Below are positions 50,739 through 61,213 of a stretch of DNA of 64,000 nt, one piece after another. This stretch comes from Phoronis australis (taxonomy: Eukaryota; Phoronida; Phoronidae): assembly GCA_002633005.1 (NCBI GenBank), contig NMRA01000215.1, positions 350,852-414,851 on the forward strand. Reading direction: 5' to 3'. The notes beneath the pieces are model-generated. The model ran no database searches and was not told the origin of the DNA. It saw only the letters and a program-made list of their open reading frames with translations. Both the position numbers and the translations under genes were made by a program. Numbering within the stretch: the stretch's first letter is position 1; each line of letters starts with the position of its first letter.

Positions 50739-50983
50739 ATGCCCCTGATGACGATGACCTAACGCCTAGCCCTGGTGGCCACGACCTCTACGATCTTCAT
50801 GTGCATGATCCCCTTGGGGATTACCCGCCCGAGGTACCGATCACACCCCCTCCATTGCCGGAGGTGACAACTACTCCTCCTCTACCTGAACCGACCCTTG
50901 ATACCGTAGCAGCCGATCCAGCGGCTGATATCCCTCAGCTTTCGGATGAGAAAGATGTGCTTAACTCCGACGCCGTTGTGTAG
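50717..50983 (+). pseudogene. Gypsy-like pol acidic/proline-rich tail
   Basis: This 88-codon frame overlaps the end of the integrase frame by 22 bp. It is rich in Asp, Pro and Thr (DQLDAPDDDDLTPSPGGHD, PPLPEVTTTPPLPEP), followed after the stop by LRRSRHNLNPPRGM. Such tails with an RRS-R motif end many Gypsy pol proteins. Confidence 0.6.
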
Positions 50984-50999
50984 GATGCCACCACGTTAC

Positions 51000-51870
51000 G
51001 GCGCTCTCGTCACAACCTCAACCCCCCGCGTGGCATGATAGTGATTGGATTATGGAGTAGCACCAGTGTACCGTGTGCTCATTCCTTAAGTTTCTATTTC
51101 CTTGGCAGATGAGACGGAGACATGCCAGACAGAAACTATGCTTAGTTATAAATGTTTATTTCGTTGTTGTTTCAACTGTTATTACGGTTTAAACGTTGTT
51201 CCAGCTACTGTACTCCTTAGGCCTACTTTAAGTCTTGTATTGTTCTCTAGCTTCCATTGTAACCAGAGGAGAGGAAAGGGATTACGCCATTGTATTCGTT
51301 AAGGTTTTTCCCCGGGGCCAGTCTAGGTTTGCGGTTTCTGTCGATAAACACTAGCAAACCTTGTTTCATCTAACTTACTGTCGCAGTTCTATCGTAAAAG
51401 CTAGAAGAGAAGGACATTGAGGGCTATTGTAGCCGCTTGCATGAAACGATCCAAACAGTGACACAACTATGTCCCACTTTCAACGTATTTATTTATTGTC
51501 ATTAGAATAAGGGCTCATTTTTCGGATATAATTAGAAAATAAGTAAAGATGACCTCATAACATAGATAAAGTCGTAGAAAAACATAAAATTTATGAGTAA
51601 ACAACGACACAAATGTGCAGATTTAGGTTGTGTAAATGAGACCCTATTTGGAACAGTTTCATGAAATCAAGCATTGGTTTTAAGCAGGTAGTCATCGCAG
51701 GTAATCATTTATTAGCGTCATGCACCTGCACCTGTAGTTAGGCCTCATGGTTGAATTGCAGGCGTGCTCGAATTGTTTGAGGATTGACTCTTTTGGAGGT
51801 AGTTAGCCGAAGCCAAAAGTCGAGGCAGATCCATCAAACGTTGACTTAGTGAAATATACTTTGTTTACAG
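51000..51870. other. Gypsy 3' flank, nothing firm
   Basis: It contains the purine-rich AGAGGAGAGGAAAGGG at about 51261-51276 and AGAAGAGAAGGA at about 51403-51414, either of which could be a polypurine tract. No LTR boundaries were found. Confidence 0.4.
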
Positions 51871-51946
51871 ATCACGACGGCAACCACTAGTGGGAATCTC
51901 TTTGAACCAGAAGGAACGACTACCTTCATTTTTTCAGAACTTCCAG
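51871..51946 (+). CDS. possible small exon of unknown gene
   Basis: A 76-bp segment between a good acceptor (TTTGTTTACAG) and donor (CCAG/GTAACC), open in one frame as ITTATTSGNLFEPEGTTTFI then FSELPG. The Thr/Ser-rich, extracellular-like text resembles part of a beta-sandwich domain, but I cannot assign a family and see no partner exons. Confidence 0.25.
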
Positions 51947-52232
51947 GTAACCACACAAATACGAAATTGATGTTTTATCTTACGCGTAACTTTCGTCCCA
52001 CCTGTCAGAAGTTGACTGTGAGTTTGTTTAAAAGCCACCTATGCTTTGAGATTGTGCGGAGATGGAGAGAAAATGATCAAATCCAGTAACTAATTTATTA
52101 ATTTATTTAATAAATACAGGTGAAACCTGTTGTTAATTAAGTAGACTTACAATGAAGAAGAGTAACTACGCTAGCGCCCTCTGTAAGGGTTACTTCAATC
52201 AATTAAATATAAATAATCAAACGTCTTATCTG

Positions 52233-52457
52233 CTATCCAAACTGTAGGACTCGATCGTTGGATGACAATCCTGTTGGTGAAACACACACTGTACTACTAC
52301 AATGTACTTGGTGGTCACAGCCCTTCGTGACGCAACACTTGCACGCATTATCTTCTTCTACCCACGATTCCTCTTGCTGGTCACAGTCTTTAGTGACACA
52401 ACACGTACAGACAGTGTCTTCTACCCACGATGCAAGTGACAAGCTTTTAGCGAGCAA
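52233..52457 (-). CDS. short cysteine-rich tandem-repeat frame, unknown
   Basis: A 74-codon minus-strand frame contains two copies of about 22 residues: SWVEDTVCTCCVTKDCDQQ and SWVEEDNACKCCVTKGCDHQ. Each has the spacing C-x-C-C-x4-C. The repeat is also visible in DNA as two TTCTACCCACGAT phrases about 65 bp apart. The opposite strand is open too, so coding on this strand is not proven. It could be an exon of a cysteine-rich protein or a plain tandem duplication. Confidence 0.25.
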   Translation of the reverse strand: MLAKSLSLASWVEDTVCTCCVTKDCDQQEESWVEEDNACKCCVTKGCDHQVHCSSTVCVSPTGLSSNDRVLQFG

Positions 52458-53479
52458 TAGACATAGCCTTTTAGAAATTTGAAACTAAAAGAAAATGCTT
52501 TGATATCAATAGAATTAAAAACCTTTATGAACAAACCCTAAAAATATCTGGTGAGCAGGTTCATTCATGTTTCAGTGATAAAGAACCACTTTCAATATTG
52601 CAATTTAGACTCGTAGGATGCAAAAATTACTGGGAGGCCACAAACCAATTCGACTTCGTCAAACTACCCCCCTTGTTATCACCACCACCTCCACCCCCTA
52701 ACCCTCCGTTCTAAGGTTGCCGCTATATTTGTACCGACTCCCCATGTCCACCATAGAAGGGGGGGGGGGCAATCCCGGGTATGAAGCCGTCAGGATTTGA
52801 GTAAAGTGAACCAACAAACTTTCTGGGAGATTAGGAATGGGTCTAGGGTCATGCAGCGCGCTGAAAACAGCTGCCTCCGGTAACTGTAACTGAGATCTAA
52901 CAGTGTGAAAATACAAAATTCGATAAACTATGCTAGTCGCTGGTCAGCTCAGCTATGATTCACTCGAAACAGGCAGCTTAGCTAGCACCTAGGAGTCTAC
53001 GCTGGCTCTAAGATCATGATTCTTTATGATCCAGTTTCGAGAAAAGTTTGTTTTATTTTGGTCCTTTGAAGGAATTGTTTGAAAAGGTGAGGTACCGAGG
53101 TTCCTGGTATAGTGCCTTTGAGGATGTTTCGAAATCCCCCTCCCAGTTTCTGGTGGTTGGGAAAAATGATACAGAATGTGCCTCAAAAATGTACACACAT
53201 GCCCGAAGTTCAAATTCAGTTTCGACACATGGATCACTGAGATTCTGCGCGGGCTTACCGCATGGTTACACCTTATTTTCAACGTGGGTACGTCAGTCAT
53301 AACGTGCTCCATCTTTGTAATGTGCAAGGGAATGGCAAGCAAACGATTCAGTTTTAACGAACAAAAATTCTTCGCGCTCTACCATAGGAAACAAAAACAT
53401 CAAGGAAATGCAAAGACAACCTTGCCAAGTTAATAAGCAATGAATTTAATTTGATTTATTAAAAGGCTTAAACTTATTT
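52458..53479. other. no recognised feature
   Basis: Overlapping short frames on both strands at 53000-53430 have no family similarity. A G10 run lies near 52759-52768. Confidence 0.5.
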
Positions 53480-54172
53480 TTCAGTCTACGGTTTGTGAAT
53501 TTAAACCATTAGTAAGTAATTCCTAAGTCAATAAGCAATTTATTATCATTTGAATTGTGAGGACATTTTGGGTCTGACATTCATCGATAGCCTTGAAACT
53601 TCTTTCTGATAGACAAAAATTGTTTAGTGTACTTTGCTATTTGGCAATCTGATGACAGATCAAATTTTCCTAATGTCAGCCTGCAACTAAGTTCAGTGAA
53701 GCATCGCAGTTCTTACAAGATTAGCTCCTAGTTGTCAAAAAATCATCTATCAATCAGTCCATTTTCGTAGATACATAAACATGTAAATCAGAAACCAACA
53801 ATAGATTCCACGAACAATACGTTTACCTTGAATTAATAACTCAATTCATTCTTAATCTCCTGTTTGTGAAATTAAAGACAAATCTTTTACTTAAGTAAAA
53901 AAAAACAATGAATTTATTGTCATTTTAATTGTGAGTATATTTTTGGGAACTGTCAGAATTTCATTAATGTCTTTGAGAGTTCTTTTAGATTGGCAAAAAT
54001 TGTTTGTGTGTACTATACTATTTGAGGATTATAGAGTTTTAACAACTTCAGGCTGCAACTAAATTCACTAAAATATCAATTCTTACAAGACTAGCTTCTT
54101 GTTGTCAAAAATCCTCCATGAATCTGTCGATTTTCGTAAATACATGAACATATAAATCAGAAACCAACGAAT
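53480..54172 (+). repeat. diverged tandem duplication, period about 375 bp
   Basis: The block 53480-53806 recurs at 53855-54172 with about three quarters of bases matching by eye. Anchors include GACAAAAATTG / GGCAAAAATTG, GCAACTAA, TTCTTACAAGA, TTGTCAAAAA and AAATCAGAAACCAAC. No coding frame is conserved. Confidence 0.8.
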
Positions 54173-54348
54173 TTGTTTATCAAAACGGAAATGTTGTAAG
54201 CAGTTTCCTAGGCATGCTCGCAAATTTTTGACGGATATAACCAGGAGAACATGGGAGATGGGGCATTCGTATTAAAGTCCTGGTCTCACACGTTGTTAAC
54301 ACCTTATTACATGGTTAGATGATGTTATAAGGATTCAAGAAGTACATA

Positions 54349-54505
54349 CAGTGCTGTAGTGGGGCGTAGGCGCACATAGGCGCAGGCAACCACCTTATTG
54401 GGATTTGAACGTAGCTCCTAGGCACCGTAAGTTACGTTCAGTGCTCAATGTGATACAGTGGACTTTGGGCGCCTACTTACCTCTAATTTTACCACTACAG
54501 CGCTG
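54349..54505. mobile_element. 157-bp hAT-type MITE
   Basis: The termini CAGTGCTGTAGTGG and, in reverse complement of the right end, CAGCGCTGTAGTGG match 13 of 14. They are flanked by AGTACATA (54341-54348) and AGTACCTA (54506-54513), an 8-bp target duplication with one change. CAG-type ends with 8-bp duplications are typical of hAT. Confidence 0.82.
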
Positions 54506-54587
54506 AGTACCTACCCCATAACTAATACACAATCCATAATCGAATAAAGCTTAAATAAACGCGCCACTCAGGCTCACGATTCCCACC

Positions 54588-54620
54588 CGAAGAACACACC
54601 GCCATTTTGAACCCGGAAGT
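54588..54620. promoter_or_regulatory. promoter-like YY1 and ETS motif pair
   Basis: ACCGCCATTTTG, a YY1-like motif, is followed a few bases later by ACCCGGAAGTAC, an ETS-like motif. Together these are typical of TATA-less promoters. No gene is recognised on either side, so a transcription start is only a guess. Confidence 0.25.
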
Positions 54621-57555
54621 ACAATTCATTCAGGAACCCAGGCTAACTGAGAAAAACGCAGTCAGTGCGCGCTGGACCAGTGCCTGATACCAGCCTTCAA
54701 ACGGTGGTAAAATAATCGCCAGCGTGCCTTGATTTTAATAAAATCAAAATACTGACAATTTTATCGAATTTTCTGAAGAAATGTGGAGTATAAATTAGTA
54801 GTAGTTTCAGACACTTGCATAAAATTACGGGATGGTTAGTCCTGTGTCACACTGCCGCGGCAGCCCTTACCTAGCCTCAGTGCCAGCTACCAGTGAAGAC
54901 TATTGTCAAAATACAGCTTTCTCAGTAGGCCTATACAGATTTGCGCCAAGAACATCCTTAGGCCTACCTGGTCACAGCGCTCGCTCAAACGAGGTTTATT
55001 TAGAACTTGAGGTCTTCTGGCGAACTGTGCAAAGTTGTTGGCTTTCAACAGAGATTTGCCCAGACTTTGCATGAGCGCACCAAGCTTAAAAAATGGGGAG
55101 GCTGGAATTTTTGGGAATGTCTACCTTTTACTATAAGATTCACTGGGTATGTTCAGAGCTATGAATTGCAGACGCTAAATTTTGGTACTTCCTGTCTTCT
55201 AGTGGACTTTTGTCTCGTTTTCTACTTTTTTCGGAGTTCGTGCTTTTCTGACTGAGGCAGACGTTTTTCCATTTCTCCAAATGGGGGGCTCGGGCTCGTT
55301 GGAGCACATAGGTATGACAAGTCCAATACAAAATTTTATAATTTTTCATTCATTAAGTCAAAATGATCCAACTTTTTGCCATAATAAGTAACTTAGAATG
55401 CACAATACTTTACAACATTTAAGCATTACAAACACTATTCAATAGCACAAGTTTACATGATATGAAAGTGGACATACATGTACATGTATCTATTACCATG
55501 GTGACCGAATAGTGTTTCCTTACACCAGAATTTGACAAGCATGATTTAAAAAGATGTGAAATTGCAAGAATTGGAGGGTTAAAGCTTAACAATCCAACAT
55601 AGCTTATTTCTCTAATTAAAATTCTTCTTATTGTTGACTTGATAACCTGAATTAAGAAAGCAATAAGTTACAAAATATGACTTGAAAGCAATTTAGACTT
55701 AAAATTTAGAAAAAGTGAATCATTTTGTGACACCTAATCAAGCCTTGAACAGCATTTGACAGTAAAACAAAAAGACATTTCAACATTTTTTCAACTATTT
55801 TTTTAGCTTGGTGTAAGATCACCTGAATGGGAAATTCACAGTAAAACAATTCGAATATATCTTATATTTTTTGCACAAAAACACGAAAATTGAACAAAGT
55901 TTCTTTTTTGTAGCAACGTTTGTCAAAATGTATCAAAGTTAAATCTTCACAAATTGCAAAGTAACAGGTTGAACATGCCTTCCAGTTCAGCAAAATTCGC
56001 TATGTTGTCGGTGCCGTCAGAAATGAGACGGGAATTGTGAGCACATTTATCACTTAATAAGTAACAACTGCGACGCTGAAATTTGGTGAAAACTGTTGAA
56101 TCGTGCAGAATAGTAAGTAAAGATATGTCTCACTAAATTTCACCGTAAATTGTTGGCGAAAACAATTTACACAAAGTTTTAAACTCGTAACTTATCTAGC
56201 TGTCCTCCAATATGGCCGACGCGATCCAAACAAAGTGACCCAAATTTCGCCACAAAAATTGCAACAACTTTACACTACTTGCTTCGATTTTGATCCTTTT
56301 TTGATTTTTACTGAGTAGAATACACTATCTTTCCGATGATAGCAAAGTACTGTTTCAAAACGAAAAAAATTTGGTTCGACCCATATTGGTTCGACCGCCC
56401 AACATAACAGGAACTAAACACCACCTGTTTTAACATAATAAACAAAGGTACGCGTAATATTCCAAAAAAATTCAACGACCGCTAACTACAAACTATAAAT
56501 ACACTACACACAAACGAATCACGAGATATTACGATTAAAACAAAATAATGAAGACTTTTTGAGCAAGCGATAGCACATTCAGTTACAAGGAAAAAATGAC
56601 GACATTCAGGACAAGCCGGAAATGTGGGTACGGAAATAACCGATGACTGCCGGTAATTATACGCTCACAGAGAAGGGTCAAATACTGTTAAAAATCGCTT
56701 TTGGCAAGAAAGGCGAAAAGAATATAAAGAAAGGGCATATAAAATAAGATTTTATTTAGTAAGTATTTTCGGATACATTGGCAATTTGAGACAAGGACTT
56801 TAAGGTGTATTTTCGCTCATTTCAGAGGTACCTATAATGGTTCAAGACTTAAACTTGAACTTCAAAAAAACGCTGAAATCTTTGTTGATAGATTGATGAC
56901 AAATCGTGGCCTAGAAAGTTTTTTCGATATGTGCGAATTACTTACAAACAACCCATCACGACAGTTTTCAAAAGAAGTACTATTCTTGTGATACTATGGG
57001 AATAAGTATGGTTATTTTATAACTAACCATCGAAAATCATCCTTTTGTGTACAGTAATTCACAAATAGTGGTCTTCACATTCTTCAAAATTCCACCCTTT
57101 CCAAGGCGGCCAATCCTATTGTATTTTCCACTTTTTTGGTTGTTTGGATCGAATGTCGTGATACTGCTGTACTGTGCACGAATATTTTGTGTTTTTTGAT
57201 GAATTTGGATTCTCAGTTTCACCTCTTAAATACTTGGGAGTGTCATATTTACATGTATAGAAAGACAAAGGGACAATTCCTCCAAACCACCCCACCGAGA
57301 GAGGGTCCCGTCTGAAATGAGTCACCTTAAGATGAAAGGCTGAAAATTATTGAGCTCGGAAAAGAGTGACAGTTCATTCCATCGTCGTGTGACCCCTGCT
57401 AGAAGTGACCTTCCTCAACATGAAAACCGGTTGTACAATTTCATAAAAATGAAAATAGAGGTAATCGATTCCAACATTGGGCCCTCTCTCTGTGAGCGGC
57501 CCCTATCGAATTTGTCCATAAAAACACGAAAAGAATGTCATTAATGGCTCCTTCA
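54621..57555. other. no recognised feature
   Basis: AT-rich sequence with short frames only. CCAATATGGCCGACGCG near 56208-56224 is another YY1-like site. The phrase TTGGTTCGACC occurs twice at 56371-56395. Confidence 0.5.
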
Positions 57556-57597
57556 AGGGGGGGGGCACGTGCCCACCGCCCACGGCCTCCTAGGGCC
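57556..57597. mobile_element. hAT-like right terminus, solo
   Basis: A G9 run is followed by CACGTGCCC and then ACGGCCTCCTAGGGCCCTG. The same architecture (G run, GGGCAC, CGGCCC, ACGGCCCTG) ends the element at 63270-63321. A matching left end was not found. Confidence 0.5.
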
Positions 57598-57844
57598 CTG
57601 ATATTTAGTCTCTTTATCGCGTTCTCAGTAGGCATCTTTAATATCTACAAACATCATTCATACAAGACCAACGCGGAGCTTTGAAAGCGCCCACGACTGC
57701 ACCACTAACTGTGTTCCTTGTATACTTGCATCATAAAAATGGCCATTAAATGGGACAGAAGACATTGAACCCATTCAAAAATGCGAAGGTGTTGTCTCTA
57801 AAACTATTTGATAAAATCATAAAAATCTGGCAGTACTAAAAAAT

Positions 57845-59690
57845 AAACTGCCATTAGGAGCCTCAGCAGAAGTCGAATCCGTCCATCTGCTGTAAAATGT
57901 ATTATACAGCTGCAAAATTTCAAAAGGATTTTAGAGAAGCAGTCGTATATCAGAAAAAAATGTCACAAGGTGGCACCAACATCGATCATGCTCTTGTCAG
58001 TAGGAACACATCTGACGAAATTCACAATGATCCTCAATGCAGTTTGGAAGATCACAGAAGTAGACCACAAAAACAGACTAAAATAATTAAAATGATCAGT
58101 AGTTGGTGCAGAATACGTCGAACCCATCACAAATAGGAAAGATGCCATTGTATCCATTATGGAAACTTGTTCACAAAATTTCATGGAAATTCATCAAGAA
58201 GCTCTCAAATTGCAGAGACAAAAGTAAAAAATAAACTTGTCCCAAGGGAGCACAGCCGAAGTTGGATATAGGTCTGAACGTCGGCGTCATCTATTGCCTC
58301 TCCATAAGAAAGCATTTCCTAAATATCTTTCAAAGGGTATACTATACAGCAGTGGACACAAATAATAAGTTGGCACTTTTGTTGGAACACGTCCAAAAAT
58401 CAACGGCAGCCTCCGTCTTCTCGTCGTGATTCCTCAAGCGGTTTGGTAGATGGAGAGGATGACGTTAAAAACATACTCAAAAAACTTAAAATGGCGCGGA
58501 ATACGTAAAATTCGTCTGAACATGAGAAGGCGTCGTCGTGCCCTTAATAGAAACATATTTGCAAATTTCATGATAAAACAGCCCCTATACGACAAATTTA
58601 ACCGAAAACAGGACACCTTAGTAAATTTCCTAAAAATCCGTTAAGGAGTTTCAAAGATACAGAAGACAAAGAAAATAATTGCCGCTAGGGGGCACAGCGG
58701 TAGTAGGATCCGTCCAAATATCGTTGTTGTCCGTTGTCAACTTCACAAAAATACACTTTCCAAATACAATAAAAATGCTGCAGATGGTCTGAGAGATACA
58801 GACATAGAAGGGAAAATAAAAAGTGGCACTAGGAGGCGCCAAAGTAGTCCAAGTCCGAGAATCATCACCACCCGCCCTCTTCACAGTAGAAACATATACG
58901 CTAATTTTCAAAATCATCCATAGATTGGTTTGGTTGATAGAGGGGCGTACGTCAAAACAGATTAGAAAACTCTAAAAATGGCCACCATGTAGAATCCAAC
59001 CGAAAACGGGAACATGTCATCGTTTCTTAATAGAAAGCTATTTACAACATTTCATAAAAATTCATCAGGAAACTTCAAAGAATTAGAGGAAAACGGAAAA
59101 GAAATGAAATTAACGCTTGGGGGCACAGCGGTGGTCGGATCCGTCCGAAAGTCGTCGTCGTCCGTTATCAACTTCATCTAAATGCATTTGCCAAATTTAA
59201 TAAAGATCCTGCAGATGTTTTAGAAGATACAACCATGGGCGTAACCCCACAAAAACTTCCGCTAGGAGGCGCTACAACAGTCGAAGTCGTCGGAAAATCC
59301 GCGTCAGCCGTCCCCGTCACAGTATGAATATAAATGCCAATGTTCAGAATCATACGTATAATGGTTTGGTTGATAGAGAAACGGACGCCAAAACCAGACT
59401 CGAAAACAGTAATTATAGCCACTAGGTGGTGCAAAATATCTCGAATCCATCCGAAAAGATAGCGTCATCTCACTAATTGATGTATATCTTCCAAATGTTA
59501 TGAAAATCCATCGAGGTCATTTGAAGATACAGAGGTAAACGTAAAAAAACTAAAATTACAGGCACTAGCGCTCACACCGGTTGTCGGATCTGTTCGAAAA
59601 TTCGCTCATGCCTTCCCATTCATGAAAGTTACATATATGCACAATTTCATTAACATACATCACTGTTATAGAGATAAAGCAGCGGACGCC
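57845..59690 (+). repeat. degenerate satellite, ~145-bp monomers in a ~435-bp higher-order unit
   Basis: Each monomer begins near a GC core such as CCGCTAGGGGGCAC, GCACTAGGAGGCGC or CCACTAGGTGGTGC. It then reads TCGGATCCGTCCGAAA-like sequence, a CGTC-rich part, AATAGAAACATAT, AATTTCATAAAAAT and a GATACAGA phrase. Monomers start at about 58676, 58830, 58976, 59110, 59255, 59412 and 59553, with more diverged ones back to about 57848. Monomers three apart are more alike (58676, 59110 and 59553 share CACAGCGGT...GGATCCGTCC; 58830 and 59255 share AGGAGGCGC and TGGTTTGGTTGATAGAG), giving a higher-order period of 430-440 bp. Confidence 0.78.
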
Positions 59691-59929
59691 AGACTAACGG
59701 GCAGGGATGACGGCATAATGCACCCACATATAAATATGTGGGTGCATAAAATATTAAATTTGTACGTATGGAATACTATTGCAGCTCTCTGGAAACTTCA
59801 GCAACGGTCCAGTTTTTGCTTATTTATGAAGATGTCCGATTCTTCAGACTAACGATCTGAATATCATTAAGCACCATGTATATCTATGAAGCAGATGCTT
59901 TGAATACCAACAAGAACAGCAGTAGCCAG

Positions 59930-60178
59930 TTGGCAGTTCGGGGTGCGAATTACTGACTAGCATTTGTGGGCACCCAGGGGGGCTCGGGGGCCGAATGCAC
60001 AACGAATAGGCCTTGAACAAACCCCGTTTACCGTTTTTTTTTAGTAATAAGGTCCACAAACCCCACAATTTGAGACCCCTGCATCCCTACATCTTAGGCT
60101 GGGCGCGCGCATGTGGCGAAATTCTGGTCAATCCTGTGCCCAGGCCTCCCTAACTTAAAATCCTGGATCCGCCCCTGA
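59930..60178 (+). mobile_element. hAT-like element fragment with right terminus
   Basis: The sequence ends in AAAATCCTGGATCCGCCCCTG (in reverse complement a CAGGGGCGGATCC start), a hAT-like terminus. Inside are GGTCCACAAACC and TAGGCTGGGCGCGCGC, shared with the fragment at 20085-20345. No left terminus was found. Confidence 0.55.
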
Positions 60179-60570
60179 TAGTCTACTTTTATGTCCCCAT
60201 GTGCGTAGCGGTTCCTGGGACCTCTTTCCTTATTTGGCTACTGACATGATTTTCATTCTATAACATCTTTCCAGTGATTTTCCATTGAATGCTGGCGTGT
60301 CGTGTTTCTTGGTTTGCTACAAATTTCAAAGTGTTTGCTTAATTAGTTGGGGCACTCTGCACTCAACGAAACATTCCGAAAACGTATACACCTAAATTAG
60401 CAATTTAAGGAATAAGAAATAGTGTGTATTCTTATGTTTTCAGGTTCCATTTTTATAGAAGAAAGGAAGATAGCTGTTGGGTATGTTCGTGAATTTGTGA
60501 CCTGAGGCCTATCGAAAACAAGCGTGACGAAAACTAAGTCTAAATCAATCTGCACCTGGTCTTCCCTAAC

Positions 60571-60604
60571 AGGCTCCTAAGAAGGTAAAAATTATTGGGG
60601 CACA
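60571..60604 (+). repeat. copy of hAT left-end sequence
   Basis: CAGGCTCCTAAGAAGG followed by TAAAAATTATTGGGG repeats, in direct orientation, the start of the element at 61193 (CAGGCCCGTAGGAAGG then TAAAAATTATTGGGA). It may be a solo terminus of the same family. Confidence 0.6.
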
Positions 60605-61192
60605 AACAGATGGTTGTTTTTTGACATTTCCTGACATCCCAAAGTATTAAAGTTATTGGGTATTTCCAAAGTGCTTCCTTTCCGCCATCATCCATTTGGC
60701 ACTCAGTGTTACGCTATTATTAATGTTAACCAAGTAGAGAGTTCAGTAGACGCGAAAGTTACGGTAATACAAGAATTCGCCATGAACTGCAAACACCCAG
60801 TGCGCTTTTTAACAGTTTGGGAAAGTGGCCGATGGCAAGACATCTGTTGAATATCTCGCCGCGCAGAACTAGTCTCCCTATCGTGGAGAGATAGCAAACA
60901 TTTTGTCAGAACATCATAGGAGGCAGAATCGCTTCCTGGCCTGCCGTTTTTCTTACACTTAGAGAGTGTTTGGTTGATCTTAATTGCAGTTATTTCTCCA
61001 AGCATTTCTGATCACCTCCGCGTTTTTGCTGTACCCGACTACGTGTTGTTTGTAGGGTAAAATGGCGAAGGTGTGTCAAGAAGGCTGCGTTCTGACTGGT
61101 CCGTTAAGCCGTCACTAAAAACCCTAGCGATAGGTCAATAGTGGAGTTGCAGCTGAATCAGATTAACTATTGCGCATGTCCGGATATCAGTC
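60605..61192. other. no recognised feature
   Basis: The 98-codon minus frame 61005-60709 shows no family signature. Confidence 0.45.
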
Positions 61193-61213
61193 AGGCCCGT
61201 AGGAAGGTAAAAA

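Larger units (their letters stand above)
48292..50983 (+). mobile_element. internally deleted Gypsy-like retrotransposon
   Basis: Gag, a zinc-knuckle relic, aspartic protease, an RNase H tail, an integrase tail and an acidic Pro-rich C-terminal frame occur in the order of a Ty3/Gypsy polyprotein. However, the RT catalytic core, the integrase zinc finger and most of the integrase core are absent. One deletion junction is near 49790-49830, where protease-downstream sequence meets KLRKHQKVWLPCEVEVL. A second is near 50270, where VRRSHAHLL meets SPEGGPVSS. A purine-rich run at about 51261-51276 might be the polypurine tract. No LTR pair was identified. Higher GC than the flanks suggests a relatively recent insertion. 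Confidence 0.8.

Noticed and set aside
58651-59434. Minus-strand frames with a shared APPSG motif in the satellite (58651-58917 and 59174-59434)
   Set aside because: The shared text comes from the tandem monomers (the GC core read in one frame); other monomers break the frame, so it is not a protein repeat.
60709-61005. 98-codon minus frame next to the hAT-like element
   Set aside because: No motif of hAT, Gypsy or any family that I can name.
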